From an uncultured Robinsoniella sp. (lineage in GTDB: Bacteria > Bacillota > Clostridia > Lachnospirales > Lachnospiraceae): a DNA stretch of 64,000 bases. The position numbers and the translations under genes were made by a program. The notes under the pieces are model-generated. The model saw nothing but the letters and a program-made list of their open reading frames with translations. It made no database searches and was not told the origin of the DNA. The number at the start of each line of letters is the position of its first letter. Position 1 is the stretch's first letter. The stretch is taken from NCBI GenBank assembly GCA_900540475.1, contig UQGG01000030.1, positions 1-64,000 on the forward strand, given 5' to 3'. Positions 25,457-35,184 of this stretch are shown piece by piece.

Positions 25457-27580
25457 ATGAGTTTAGACATTTATGATAACATAAAACCTTTCCTGGCAAT
25501 GCTTGAGTTTAATGAAATAAAGGTAAATGCAGAAACACTCATACATGAATTCCACCTGGAGGAACAGACGGATCTTACGAAAAATGACTATTTACTTATC
25601 TGTAAAAAATTTGGTGTTAAGTGTGCTTATATACGGTTAAAAAAGAAGCAATTGAGTAAGATTAACACGCCATTTTTGTATATAAATAAAAATAATGTAA
25701 CGAATATAGTTGTGAATATACAAGAACAAGATGTCTTTATTTTGGATGTTATGGCTGGAAAACCTAATAAAATTTCATTACAGGAATTTTGTGAATCATG
25801 GAACAAAACTGTCATACTAATCAAGAAAAAAGGAATAAAAGCACAAGAGGAAAAAATAGGATTTGCCTGGTTTTTGAGGGTGATTGGCAGGTTTAAGGGA
25901 ATATTGGTGCAAATTTTGATTGCATATTTAACATTGCAGATCATTGGACTATTTTTACCATTTTTTATTCAATTTACAGTTGATAAGGTATTAACTGGTA
26001 ATAACGTGTCAACGCTCATTGCGTTGACCGTTATTTTGATTTTTTCTATGATTGTGGAAATGGTATTAAGTATGGCTAAAGATTATGTCTTTACGCATAC
26101 TACCAATAGAATTGATATGATACTTAATATGAAACTTATTAAACATCTTTTTCGATTACCAATGGCATATTTTGAAAGCAGAAGAGTTGGGGATACAATT
26201 GCAAGGGTACGAGAAATTGAAAATATCCGTACCTTTTTAACAGGAGCACCTTTGACTTCACTGCTCGATTTAATATTTGTTTTTGTGTATATAATTATTA
26301 TGTTTTTTTATAGCAAGACGTTATCTTATATTGTGCTTGCAATTGTACCTGTGATTGGGGTTATTTATGCAATAGTAACCCCGCTATTTAAAAATAGGCT
26401 TGATCAAAAATTTCATTACGGAGCCGATATGCAGTCGTTTTTAGTAGAGTCCATGAATGGGATACATACTATTAAGTCGTTTGCAATTGAACCAAAGATG
26501 GAAAAGAAGTGGGGGGATATCGCAGCCGAATATACGAAGACGAATTTATTAACCTCTAAATTGGTTTTTATAGCGAATAATACAGTGAGTTTTTTACAAA
26601 AACTTCAGGATGTAATGGTTATATCAATTGGTGCAACTCTTGTTATGGATGGAAAACTGACCGTTGGTGAATTGGTTGCATTTCGTATGATAGCGTCCAG
26701 AATATCGAATCCCGTTCTGCGCTTTATACAAATGTGGCAGGATTATCAGCAGGTGAGTATGTCAACGAAGCGGGTAAGTGATATCTTTAAAAATCCTGTG
26801 GAGAATCAATTAGATGAAAAAAATGGTTATTTGCCGGAAATAAAAGGAAGTATTCGCTTTGAAGGCGTATCTTTCCGTTATCTGTTGAATCAGCCGCTTG
26901 TACTAAAGGAAATATCTTTTAATATTCCGGTAGGAAAAATTGTCGGAGTAATAGGAAGGAGCGGATCAGGAAAATCTACACTGTCAAAATTAATTCAAAG
27001 GTTATATGTACCGGAAGAAGGTAAGGTTTTTATTGATGATATCGATATTTGTAATGTTAATCCATTTTGGCTTCGCCGGCAGATAGGAATGGTACTACAG
27101 GAGAATTTTATATTTAATGGTACTTTAATTGAGAATATAGCAGTCAATAATCCAGGTGCGGATTTCCTTGAAATAGAAAGAGTGAGCAGGATATCAGGTG
27201 CGCATGAGTTTATAGTTCAATTACAGGATGGATACAATACAATTGTAGGGGAGCAGGGTGTAGGTCTGTCAGGGGGACAAAAACAAAGAATAGCAATTGC
27301 AAGGGCACTAATGCAGAAACCGAAAATACTCATTTTTGATGAAGCCACATCTGCTCTTGATTATGAATCAGAAAGAATCATACAAAATAACTTAAAAGAG
27401 ATTTGTCAGGGCAGAACAGTATTATTCATTGCTCATAGATTATCCACACTTCGTTATTGTGACTATATTATGTCACTGGATAAAGGAAGGATAATAGAAT
27501 ATGATACACCGCAAAATCTTTTGAATATGGAAAATAGTTTTTATGGATACTTAATGAAACAACAGGATGGTAGCGTATGA
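25457..27580 (+). CDS. HlyB-like type I secretion ABC transporter with C39-like domain
   Basis: A 707-residue exporter, the same length as E. coli HlyB. Residues 1-125 form a C39-like domain without the catalytic Cys of the bacteriocin peptidases (no DCG motif), the form that binds unfolded RTX substrate instead of cutting a leader. Six membrane segments (about 145-440) are followed by the ATPase: Walker A GRSGSGKST, Q-loop MVLQENFIFNG, signature LSGGQKQR, Walker B ILIFDEATSALD and H-loop IAHRLST. The ATG at 25457 has AGGGAGG five bases upstream. It starts 10 bases after the RTX gene and overlaps the adaptor gene. The substrate is almost certainly the RTX protein. Confidence 0.93.
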   Translation: MSLDIYDNIKPFLAMLEFNEIKVNAETLIHEFHLEEQTDLTKNDYLLICKKFGVKCAYIRLKKKQLSKINTPFLYINKNNVTNIVVNIQEQDVFILDVMAGKPNKISLQEFCESWNKTVILIKKKGIKAQEEKIGFAWFLRVIGRFKGILVQILIAYLTLQIIGLFLPFFIQFTVDKVLTGNNVSTLIALTVILIFSMIVEMVLSMAKDYVFTHTTNRIDMILNMKLIKHLFRLPMAYFESRRVGDTIARVREIENIRTFLTGAPLTSLLDLIFVFVYIIIMFFYSKTLSYIVLAIVPVIGVIYAIVTPLFKNRLDQKFHYGADMQSFLVESMNGIHTIKSFAIEPKMEKKWGDIAAEYTKTNLLTSKLVFIANNTVSFLQKLQDVMVISIGATLVMDGKLTVGELVAFRMIASRISNPVLRFIQMWQDYQQVSMSTKRVSDIFKNPVENQLDEKNGYLPEIKGSIRFEGVSFRYLLNQPLVLKEISFNIPVGKIVGVIGRSGSGKSTLSKLIQRLYVPEEGKVFIDDIDICNVNPFWLRRQIGMVLQENFIFNGTLIENIAVNNPGADFLEIERVSRISGAHEFIVQLQDGYNTIVGEQGVGLSGGQKQRIAIARALMQKPKILIFDEATSALDYESERIIQNNLKEICQGRTVLFIAHRLSTLRYCDYIMSLDKGRIIEYDTPQNLLNMENSFYGYLMKQQDGSV

Positions 27581-28821
27581 TGAAGAAAAAAGATTTAAAA
27601 TATGATTTTTTACCATCTTCACTTGAAATCATAGAAAAACCCGCAAATCCTCTTGGAAGTATTATTATTATCATTATTGCATTATTTATTGCAGGTGTCG
27701 CTGCTTTATCTTATTTCTTTCATATAGATGTCAAGGTGAATACCAGGGGACAGGCGGCACTGGTAGACGGGGTACAGATTGTGAATACAAAACTAAGCGG
27801 TAAGATACTGGCTATTCACAAAAAGGAAAGTGATTTTGTAAATGAAGGTGACGTAATTCTGACAATGGAAAATAATGATACAGAGAAAGGCAAAACCGAA
27901 ATCGAGCAGAATATGGCATTGGAAAAGATTGAGAAATCCATTGTAGTCAGAAAATTAAAAAGAATGACAGCATATGATGAAATCGAGAAATGTAATTTGG
28001 ATAATGGAAAAAAAGAGGAGTTAAAGCAGAGAGAGCAGATCTATTGGGAGGAACAGGATAAAAAGCAGAAGGAATATGAACAAAGATTAAATGATCTGGA
28101 TGCAGATGTGGAAAACTCTCAGATGAAAATAGAAGAATTACAATTTGAATATGATAGCCTGTATGATATAGATTTTGAATTAAATGGGGATTATATACTG
28201 AACGAAATTGAATCTTGTAAAGAAGCGATAGAAAAGTCTGAAAAAGAAAAAAAAGATACCGTTTATGAATGGGAACAAACTGAAAAAAAAGCTGAACTGG
28301 ATTTAATAACGAAAAAAAATCAGATTCGTAAAAGCATAGCTAATATGAAAGAGCAATTAGATGGATTTGAAGATAAAAAGTCAGAATTTAGTATCAAAGC
28401 ACCTGTTTCTGGAACTATATTAAAGGCAAATTATAATACAATAGGAGCGTATTTAGATGTGTCCACTAATATTGCGGAAATTGTTCCCGAAGAAACTAAT
28501 TGCAATATCGTTACAACAGTAGAAAACAAATACAGGTCTAAAGTAGAAAAGGGACAAAAAGTTTTGGTGAAATTAGATACATATGATTTTCAGAAATATG
28601 GTGGACTATCAGGAAAAGTGGTATATATAGCACCAAATGCTATTGTAGACGAATCTACAGGACAGGCAGTGTATACCATAAAAATTGAATTACAGGAAAA
28701 GAAAAAGAAAATGCCTGTCCTACCGGGAATGAGCGGTAGTATAGAAATTTCTGTAGACAGGGTTCGGCTGTTAGAGTATTTTTTAAGTCCGTTCTTTGAT
28801 ATTGCGGAAGAAGCATTTTAA
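27577..28821 (+). CDS. HlyD-like membrane fusion / adaptor protein
   Basis: A 414-residue adaptor: short cytoplasmic N-terminus, one membrane helix (about 27-48), a lipoyl-type beta segment (VDGVQIVNTKLSGKILAIHKKESDFVNEGDVIL), a long coiled-coil hairpin (about 110-265), the second lipoyl half (FSIKAPVSGTILKA), a beta barrel and a C-terminus RVRLLEYFLSPF close to the HlyD family end. It overlaps the HlyB-like gene (ATGATGA). In Gram-negative bacteria such a protein joins TolC; no outer-membrane partner is encoded here, so it must work across a thick wall or simply assist the exporter. Confidence 0.9.
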   Translation: MMKKKDLKYDFLPSSLEIIEKPANPLGSIIIIIIALFIAGVAALSYFFHIDVKVNTRGQAALVDGVQIVNTKLSGKILAIHKKESDFVNEGDVILTMENNDTEKGKTEIEQNMALEKIEKSIVVRKLKRMTAYDEIEKCNLDNGKKEELKQREQIYWEEQDKKQKEYEQRLNDLDADVENSQMKIEELQFEYDSLYDIDFELNGDYILNEIESCKEAIEKSEKEKKDTVYEWEQTEKKAELDLITKKNQIRKSIANMKEQLDGFEDKKSEFSIKAPVSGTILKANYNTIGAYLDVSTNIAEIVPEETNCNIVTTVENKYRSKVEKGQKVLVKLDTYDFQKYGGLSGKVVYIAPNAIVDESTGQAVYTIKIELQEKKKKMPVLPGMSGSIEISVDRVRLLEYFLSPFFDIAEEAF

Positions 28822-28829
28822 AGCATTAG

Positions 28830-28852
28830 TATCGCAGGCAAGACCTGCGATA
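28830..28852 (+). other. Hairpin before moxR
   Basis: TATCGCAGG (28830-28838) and CCTGCGATA (28844-28852) form a perfect 9-bp stem with a five-base loop, directly before the moxR ribosome site. There is no T-run, so it may be an mRNA processing or pausing site that separates the secretion cassette from the following genes. Confidence 0.5.
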
Positions 28853-28869
28853 TACAGGAGGCATAAATT

Positions 28870-29796
28870 ATGAATCAAAAAATAGTACAATTAATCGGCA
28901 ACATAGAACAGGTAATCATCGGGAAAAAACTCCCGGTCCTTAAAGTGGTTCTGGCAATGCTTTGCAATGGACACGTTTTGATTGAGGATGTGCCGGGAAC
29001 GGGTAAAACGCAGTTAATACTTGCCTTATCACAGTCTGTTTCCGGCGTATTCCACCGCTTACAGCTGACGCCGGATATTATGCCCTCAGATATTATAGGT
29101 TATACAATGATTGATCCGGTGACAAAGAAAATGGTGTATCGGGAGGGGGTAGTCAACTGCAATTTTCTGCTGGCGGATGAGATCAACCGGGCATCACCAA
29201 AAGTACAGTCGGGTTTATTGGAGGTTATGGAAGAGAATCAAATCAGCATAGATGGGAAAACGTATCCTCTGCCCAATCCTTTTTTAACATTTGCGACTCA
29301 GAATCCCATCGAAAACTATGGCACTTATCATTTGCCAGAGGCTCAGATGGACCGTTTTTTTATGAGATTATCTATCGGGTATCCTAATCAGGCCAGTGAG
29401 ATGGAGATTTTAGATAAGAACAGTGAAAGAGGTATCAAAGCCGGTTTAAATCCGGTATGGAATATGGAAGATGTAATAGAGATACAGCAGAAGGTTGAAC
29501 AGGTCCGCGTCCAGGATGAGGTGAAAAAATATATCCTGGATCTGGTTCAGACAACCAGATCAAATGAGAATGTTTCTCTGGCAATCAGTCCCAGAGGGAG
29601 CATCAGTCTCTATAAAGCTGCAAAAGGGCTGGCTTATATGGATGACCGTGACTATGCAACACCCAATGATGTAAGGGCGATTGCAGTGGATATCCTGGCT
29701 CATCGTATGATCCTTTCCAGAAAAGGGAAGGTGAAATTTAAGGATTCCAGGTCATTTATTAACTATTTACTGGAAAACATTTCAGTGACATCATAG
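28870..29796 (+). CDS. MoxR-family AAA+ ATPase
   Basis: A 308-residue AAA+ chaperone-like ATPase. Walker A is in EDVPGTGKTQ (about residue 40), Walker B in LADEINRASPK, sensor 1 in FATQNPIE, with YHLPEAQMDRFFMRL and AISPRGSISLYKAAKGLAY at the C-terminal lid. MoxR proteins work with DUF58 and transglutaminase-type partners in maturing membrane or surface proteins, and both partners follow here. AGGAGG precedes the ATG. Confidence 0.92.
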   Translation: MNQKIVQLIGNIEQVIIGKKLPVLKVVLAMLCNGHVLIEDVPGTGKTQLILALSQSVSGVFHRLQLTPDIMPSDIIGYTMIDPVTKKMVYREGVVNCNFLLADEINRASPKVQSGLLEVMEENQISIDGKTYPLPNPFLTFATQNPIENYGTYHLPEAQMDRFFMRLSIGYPNQASEMEILDKNSERGIKAGLNPVWNMEDVIEIQQKVEQVRVQDEVKKYILDLVQTTRSNENVSLAISPRGSISLYKAAKGLAYMDDRDYATPNDVRAIAVDILAHRMILSRKGKVKFKDSRSFINYLLENISVTS

Positions 29797-29809
29797 AAAA
29801 GTAAAAATT

Positions 29810-31012
29810 ATGGGAAAAATTAAGATATATAAATTAAAAGAATATTTACTTACCGGTCTTGGAATTCTCATCATCGGCTTGTTGATCAATATGGATTTTT
29901 CACTGGTTTTCTTAGGGATGTATCTGGCGGCGCCTATCCTGTCTATCGGAGGTGCGTTTGCAGTAGTGAAGAAGCTTGAAGTTTCCATAGATGTTCAGAA
30001 AACAGTTCTTCTCAAAGGTGAGAAAGGGAAAATATCGGTTACCGTAACGAATCATAGCCTGCCGCCGGTACTTGGGCTGGAAGTGATCTTAAATGAAGAT
30101 AATCATATTCAATATGAAGCCGAGGATCGCTTTCACTTATCTATTGGCGGCAGGCAGAGCCTGTCATATGACAAAGAATATCAGGCGGTAATGTGGGGAG
30201 AGAGTAAACTGAAAGCAGCATATATAACGGTTACAGATTTATTTGGATTTATCAGTTTTCAGGAAGCGGTTGCTGATAATGATAAGATAAAAAAAACAAT
30301 CAAAATTGTACCGGATATCCCGGATGTATTGATTGAAGATGAGAGTATATGGAGCTGTGTCCGGATAGCCGATGATGCCCAGGATGAAAAAGAATCCAGA
30401 GAAAGCATAGATCAGAGATCGGCTATGCCAGGATATGAATACCGGGAATATCAGCCGGGAGATCCTATCAAGAGAATTAACTGGAAATTATCAGAGCGCA
30501 GAGGAAAATATATGCTGCGTTTGGATGACTATGCCATGTATGCGCCACCGGTCTTTATTCTGGATGCATATGTGGATCCGGATGCCTGGCCGGAGATCCA
30601 GAGAAGTCAGATAATCTATAAGGAACAACGGGTTCTTGAAGGGATGCTGGGAACAATAAAGGAATTTATAGAAACTGGATCAGGATGTGAACTGTTTTGC
30701 TATTTAGAAGGAGAACTCCAGCAGATATCATTAAATGCAATGGAGGATCTGGGGGCTCTGCAATGGAGAATGTCGCGTTTTCAGTTTGTGCATGGAAACC
30801 AACGTAGTTTGGATCTGGATGATATGCTGCTTAATAGCAGAGGTGGATTTATTATCTTTACGGCTGGCATGAACGAGATGATGAAATCCCAGATACAGCA
30901 GATAAAAAGTCAGGGAAATCAGGTAATAACGGTAATCGGAGGAGAGAATCTGTATACTGCGCCGGATATGTTTCTGATTACGGAAGAATTTCATTTGGAG
31001 AGACTTACCTGA
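29810..31012 (+). CDS. DUF58 membrane protein
   Basis: A 400-residue protein with two N-terminal membrane helices (about 12-30 and 32-50), a beta-rich region, and the DUF58 signature YREYQPGDPIKRINWKLSERRGKYMLR (about 205-231) leading to a degenerate von Willebrand-like domain. It is the usual partner of MoxR, 13 bases upstream. The role is inferred from the family: assisting a surface complex. No unusual residues were noted. Confidence 0.88.
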   Translation: MGKIKIYKLKEYLLTGLGILIIGLLINMDFSLVFLGMYLAAPILSIGGAFAVVKKLEVSIDVQKTVLLKGEKGKISVTVTNHSLPPVLGLEVILNEDNHIQYEAEDRFHLSIGGRQSLSYDKEYQAVMWGESKLKAAYITVTDLFGFISFQEAVADNDKIKKTIKIVPDIPDVLIEDESIWSCVRIADDAQDEKESRESIDQRSAMPGYEYREYQPGDPIKRINWKLSERRGKYMLRLDDYAMYAPPVFILDAYVDPDAWPEIQRSQIIYKEQRVLEGMLGTIKEFIETGSGCELFCYLEGELQQISLNAMEDLGALQWRMSRFQFVHGNQRSLDLDDMLLNSRGGFIIFTAGMNEMMKSQIQQIKSQGNQVITVIGGENLYTAPDMFLITEEFHLERLT

Positions 31013-31034
31013 TATTAGAAGAAAGGAATCACTT

Positions 31035-33179
31035 ATGCTGAACACAATGAAAAAGAATGGAGTGCCGCTTGTATATGCAACATTTGTCTGCGGTATCATT
31101 CTGACTTTGTACATACAGAATATTCTGATCTGGAGTATTGTTGTTTTGGTATTTCAGGCAGCGCTGTTTTGCTTCTTTTATTTTATTGAAGAAAACGGTT
31201 CCAGAAGGGGAACGCTATATTATTGTCTGGGCATTGCGACTGTATTTATCACCGTATGGGTATGCTGCATGGCAGCTGGTAAAACGGTGAATGAATTCAA
31301 AGACATTATTTTTGGCGGCGTATATACAACCAATATATTTTTGCAGGCAGGAATCAGCGTGATCATTTGTTTTGTGATCGGATCATTGGTTTATTACTGC
31401 TCCAATGTAATGCAAAATAGTCTGCTCAATTTTTTGATTGTAATTATGCCGATGCTGCTTTTTCTTAAGGTTGGAAGAATATTTTCCCATGTCTATATCA
31501 TAACCCTTTGCTTCATGTATTTTATGACAATCCTGCATTGCCGCCAGATGCGGGAAGAGAACAATTATACGTATATTATCACAAAGGAGTACAAGTGGTA
31601 TGCATTTTTGCTTCTGGGTATTCTTATTGTTCCGGCTTCTCTAATGCCGAAAGGAAATCTGGCACCCTTTGGAGAGGAATTCCGGACACTGGTTATGTTT
31701 CAGATGGATGTAAATTCAAATGCAAATCTGGGACACCTGAACAAACAATCGGCAAACAGCAGTGGAAAAGAAGACATGGATGATCAGATTTTACTCTATG
31801 TGTATTCCGATGAACCGCTTTATCTGGAACGCCAGTTTTATACCTTTTATAACTGGGATAATCATAGCTGGGAAATGAAAGAAAGCGATGGATTTGAAGC
31901 GATGGATATTCAGCAGAATCCTTTTAATATGGAAGAATTATATGCTAAAATAGATGAGATTTTACTAAATAAAAAAGAGCTGAAACAAAGCTTTCCAGGT
32001 GTACAGCCAGAACTCTCAAAAGCAATTAATTCTGTTGAAAAAACGGTTTCTGTGGAACCTGAAATGAATTTAACCATGCTGCCTCATCCGCCGTATTCTT
32101 ATGAGGGAAAATTTTCACAGGATTTACAGCAGCCGGTGTTATGGGACGTGAACAAAATGATGGCGATCAATGGAAGTGTATCATACCCTTACACAGTAAA
32201 ATATATGAAGAATGAACTGACAGATCCAGATAAGATATTGAAATTTTTATCGGAACTAAATGGAGATGCTTATGACAGGCTGATAAAAGTATTTGACGAT
32301 GAATATGTGGACTACTATGAAGCGTTTTCTTTTGCCTATTCGGATCATATTAAAAGACAGTTTGATTTTTATCCGGATTACATAAAAGAAAAGGCATTGG
32401 AAATCACATCAGATTCCAAAACGGATTATGATAAAGCAAAAGCGCTGGAAAGATATTTTCATGAAGGCGATTATATCTATGATGCCTCATATGTACCGCC
32501 GGATCTCGGACCGGAGTATTTTATGGAGAACAGTAAGCGTGGAGCATGTGCCCAATATGCCACTTCCATGGCATTAATGGCGCAGACCCTTGGATTGAAT
32601 GTCAGATATATGGAAGGTTTTAAGGCCAGCGAATATGATGAGGAAAAAGGAGCATATGTTGTCAGGGCGAAAAACTCCCATGCATTTGTGGAAATATTTA
32701 TTCGAGGTCTGGGATGGACGATTTTTGAGCCTACCGTATCATTGAGCCAGGAATACGAGGATAAAACGGGAGCTTCGGCTGCAAAATGGTGGGAAACGAT
32801 CAGTTTTCAGAATATACTGGTTGTCATTGCATGTTGTTCAATTGTTCTGAGTCTTATCATGATTATCCGGAAATTAGGAAATGAGGTTTGGTTCCGGTGC
32901 AGAATATTAATTTGTACAAATGAGCAGGCTGTAAAGAAAGTATACCATAGATTATGGAAGATCATATTAAAGGAAATGAATAAAAAAACTATACTGGCAA
33001 GTAATGATTTAATTCATATAGTTGAACGGGGATATGGATATGACTGCATGGTAATCGGGCAGATGTTTGACGAGAGCGTATACGGTAAAAGGCTGGTATC
33101 CGGTAAAGACAAAAGAGAAGTTATACGTTGCTATAAGAAGCTATATAGATTAATAAAAAGAAAAAACATCCTGATGTAA
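31035..33179 (+). CDS. Membrane transglutaminase-like protein
   Basis: A 714-residue protein with five to six N-terminal membrane helices (about 12-200), an extracellular region, a transglutaminase core (about 460-570), a further membrane helix (about 595-615) and a cytoplasmic tail of about 100 residues. The catalytic Cys is near 505 in RGACAQYA and the His near 549 in NSHAFVE. The third triad position, usually Asp in W-x-x-x-D-P-T, is Glu here (WTIFEPT). It belongs to the MoxR/DUF58/TGase cluster and is followed by a strong terminator. It could act as a protease or crosslinker; activity is unproven. Confidence 0.87.
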   Translation: MLNTMKKNGVPLVYATFVCGIILTLYIQNILIWSIVVLVFQAALFCFFYFIEENGSRRGTLYYCLGIATVFITVWVCCMAAGKTVNEFKDIIFGGVYTTNIFLQAGISVIICFVIGSLVYYCSNVMQNSLLNFLIVIMPMLLFLKVGRIFSHVYIITLCFMYFMTILHCRQMREENNYTYIITKEYKWYAFLLLGILIVPASLMPKGNLAPFGEEFRTLVMFQMDVNSNANLGHLNKQSANSSGKEDMDDQILLYVYSDEPLYLERQFYTFYNWDNHSWEMKESDGFEAMDIQQNPFNMEELYAKIDEILLNKKELKQSFPGVQPELSKAINSVEKTVSVEPEMNLTMLPHPPYSYEGKFSQDLQQPVLWDVNKMMAINGSVSYPYTVKYMKNELTDPDKILKFLSELNGDAYDRLIKVFDDEYVDYYEAFSFAYSDHIKRQFDFYPDYIKEKALEITSDSKTDYDKAKALERYFHEGDYIYDASYVPPDLGPEYFMENSKRGACAQYATSMALMAQTLGLNVRYMEGFKASEYDEEKGAYVVRAKNSHAFVEIFIRGLGWTIFEPTVSLSQEYEDKTGASAAKWWETISFQNILVVIACCSIVLSLIMIIRKLGNEVWFRCRILICTNEQAVKKVYHRLWKIILKEMNKKTILASNDLIHIVERGYGYDCMVIGQMFDESVYGKRLVSGKDKREVIRCYKKLYRLIKRKNILM

Positions 33180-33208
33180 ATAAATAAATTATCCCCAAAA
33201 ACAATAAG

Positions 33209-33252
33209 AAAAATCACCCCGTTATCAATTAAAGAATAACGGGGTGATTTTT
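33209..33252. terminator. Bidirectional terminator
   Basis: AAAAATCACCCCGTTAT (33209-33225) and ATAACGGGGTGATTTTT (33236-33252) form a perfect 17-bp stem with A- and T-runs on both sides, placed between the convergent transglutaminase and subtilase genes. Confidence 0.92.
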
Positions 33253-33276
33253 GTGTTCAACGATATTTTTCTTTTT

Positions 33277-35031
33277 TTATTCCCGAAGCCTGAGAATTGT
33301 CTGATAGAGATTGAGTCTTCCCATCCCCCACTCCCGGCTTGGATAAACATGGATGGGAATTCGGTCAGCACCGCGGATTAAATAAATTTTAATGGAGTTT
33401 GCGTTCATACCCAGATTATGTCCCTGTACTATGCCCCAGGTCATCAGATTGGCGGATGCCCCTGCAACATGTGCTGCAGCCACAGAAGTTCCGGTCTGAT
33501 ATGTCATTGGTATACTGGAGTCAGAGGGTCTGCCAGACAAGGCAGGACCATATACGTTGACTCCGGGGGCAACCAGATTTGGTTTCTCAAATTGAATACG
33601 GTTGTTACCATAGCTAGAATGAATATAAAGGCTGCCATCCCGATGGTTATAGGCACTTACTGTGATACAACTATAGGCATTTGCGGGTTCTGTAATGGTT
33701 GTAAATGGATTGGGAGTTATAAAAACAGTTTCCCGCGAAATAAATCCTGTAATGGGCAGCCATATATGATAACTGCCTCTGATAAATAGGTAATTAAATA
33801 CACGTATTCGCCATCTGCCGGGCGTAGGTGACTGAAACCGCATAGTGATAAACTGGCTGCCCGAACCCATTTCTGAAATGACGTAATGTACGGTAATCTG
33901 TGTATTTTCCAATGTGAAAGTTACAAAGGTATCCCTATCCTCATTTAAAGGAATGCGTTGTATTATTTGACCAGTAGGCGATACAAATCCAACAGTATAA
34001 AGTTCTGGCGGAGATGCCCATAACTCGGCGGTAAACCCTTTTTCATCTGGAGCTACCGTTAATTCCACATCTTCATATTCCATGTCCGCCTGAATGTTTC
34101 CCTGAAAATGATGGTACATGCCGACTTCGTTACCAGCTGCTACAACAGATGCAAATCCGGTGGTTAAGTTTAATCTTCTTAACAGCAGTCCAAGGGGTGA
34201 GGTACCTTCATGGCTTCCGGTGTTGGTTCCCAATCCCAGACAGACCACAAGGGGCATTCTATATTGCACAGAGATAAGCGTCAGATATTTAATCCCCATC
34301 ATAATATCATTCTCCTGATATGCCTCAGCAGAATCATGTATCAGGTAGAAATCCCGTAAATACTGCTTTGCCGGCTTCAGCTTTACTACGACAATATTAC
34401 ATTCCGGTGAAGCTCCGATGAAATCTGCATTTTCAGATTCTGATCCTGCGGCAATACCAGCCAGAAAGGTGCCGTGTCCGGTAGAGTCTGTGCTGGGTAC
34501 TACATCCAGTGGATTTTCAGATTCCAAAGCTTCATTAATTTGAGCATTCGTAAATTCTGTTCCATAAATGATGGTATCATTTACGGTAATCCCGGGTATT
34601 CCCGGAGGTAAATTCTGGGTAATCTCCAAGGATGGCAAGGTCTGATCCCAGATTCCCAAAATGCGGGATCTGCCGTCCGAATGGCGAAATAATGGATTTT
34701 GATAGTCGATTCCGGTATCAATAAAACCAATAATCGTTCCCTGACCCCGCAGGTTCAGAAGAGGCTGTTCAATGGTACCTAATATACCGGAGGCTTCCAT
34801 GCTGGACGTATCCAGGGTAGTATAAAGATTAGGTATCGTATAATATGTATATCTTTCAGAAGTAATTGGTGCTGCTTCCTGCATGGGAACATATATGATT
34901 GAAAATTGGCTGTCAATATAATCCCCGCATGTAGAGGGATTGTTCTGAAGAGTATCATTTAGACTAAAGCTGCTATTTGAAATAATGAAGTCCGCAAACT
35001 CTTCAGAGGCTACATTTTGATTGCATGCCAT
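33277..35031 (-). CDS. S8 subtilase, Csp-like
   Basis: A 584-residue subtilisin-family protease with an intact triad: D105 in IGFIDTGID, H186 in STGHGTFLAG and S516 in TGTSVAAAHVAG. An insert of about 130 residues (about 310-440) is beta-rich, like the jellyroll of clostridial Csp germination proteases. There is no signal peptide; the first 90 residues may act as a prodomain. The minus-strand start has GGGAGGA five bases upstream. It stands alone between the transglutaminase and the DivIVA-like gene. Lachnospiraceae often carry several such paralogues, so a role in spore germination is possible but not certain. Confidence 0.9.
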   Translation of the reverse strand: MACNQNVASEEFADFIISNSSFSLNDTLQNNPSTCGDYIDSQFSIIYVPMQEAAPITSERYTYYTIPNLYTTLDTSSMEASGILGTIEQPLLNLRGQGTIIGFIDTGIDYQNPLFRHSDGRSRILGIWDQTLPSLEITQNLPPGIPGITVNDTIIYGTEFTNAQINEALESENPLDVVPSTDSTGHGTFLAGIAAGSESENADFIGASPECNIVVVKLKPAKQYLRDFYLIHDSAEAYQENDIMMGIKYLTLISVQYRMPLVVCLGLGTNTGSHEGTSPLGLLLRRLNLTTGFASVVAAGNEVGMYHHFQGNIQADMEYEDVELTVAPDEKGFTAELWASPPELYTVGFVSPTGQIIQRIPLNEDRDTFVTFTLENTQITVHYVISEMGSGSQFITMRFQSPTPGRWRIRVFNYLFIRGSYHIWLPITGFISRETVFITPNPFTTITEPANAYSCITVSAYNHRDGSLYIHSSYGNNRIQFEKPNLVAPGVNVYGPALSGRPSDSSIPMTYQTGTSVAAAHVAGASANLMTWGIVQGHNLGMNANSIKIYLIRGADRIPIHVYPSREWGMGRLNLYQTILRLRE

Positions 35032-35140
35032 GAATTCCTCCCAGAATGATTTTGTACAATATATATGTAAAAAAGGCGCACATAAGAACTAAAATTTTAA
35101 TTTTTTGGAAGCATATAAGGGATTCCTAAGTTATTTTAAC

Positions 35141-35168
35141 AAAAAAGAGCCGTCAAAAAACGACTCTT
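35141..35168 (-). terminator. Terminator of the DivIVA-like gene
   Basis: Read on the minus strand, AGAGTCG pairs with CGGCTCT around a T-rich loop and is followed by a run of six T. It lies 17 bases past the stop of the gene at 35185. Confidence 0.8.
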
Positions 35169-35184
35169 CCATTATAATATGATC

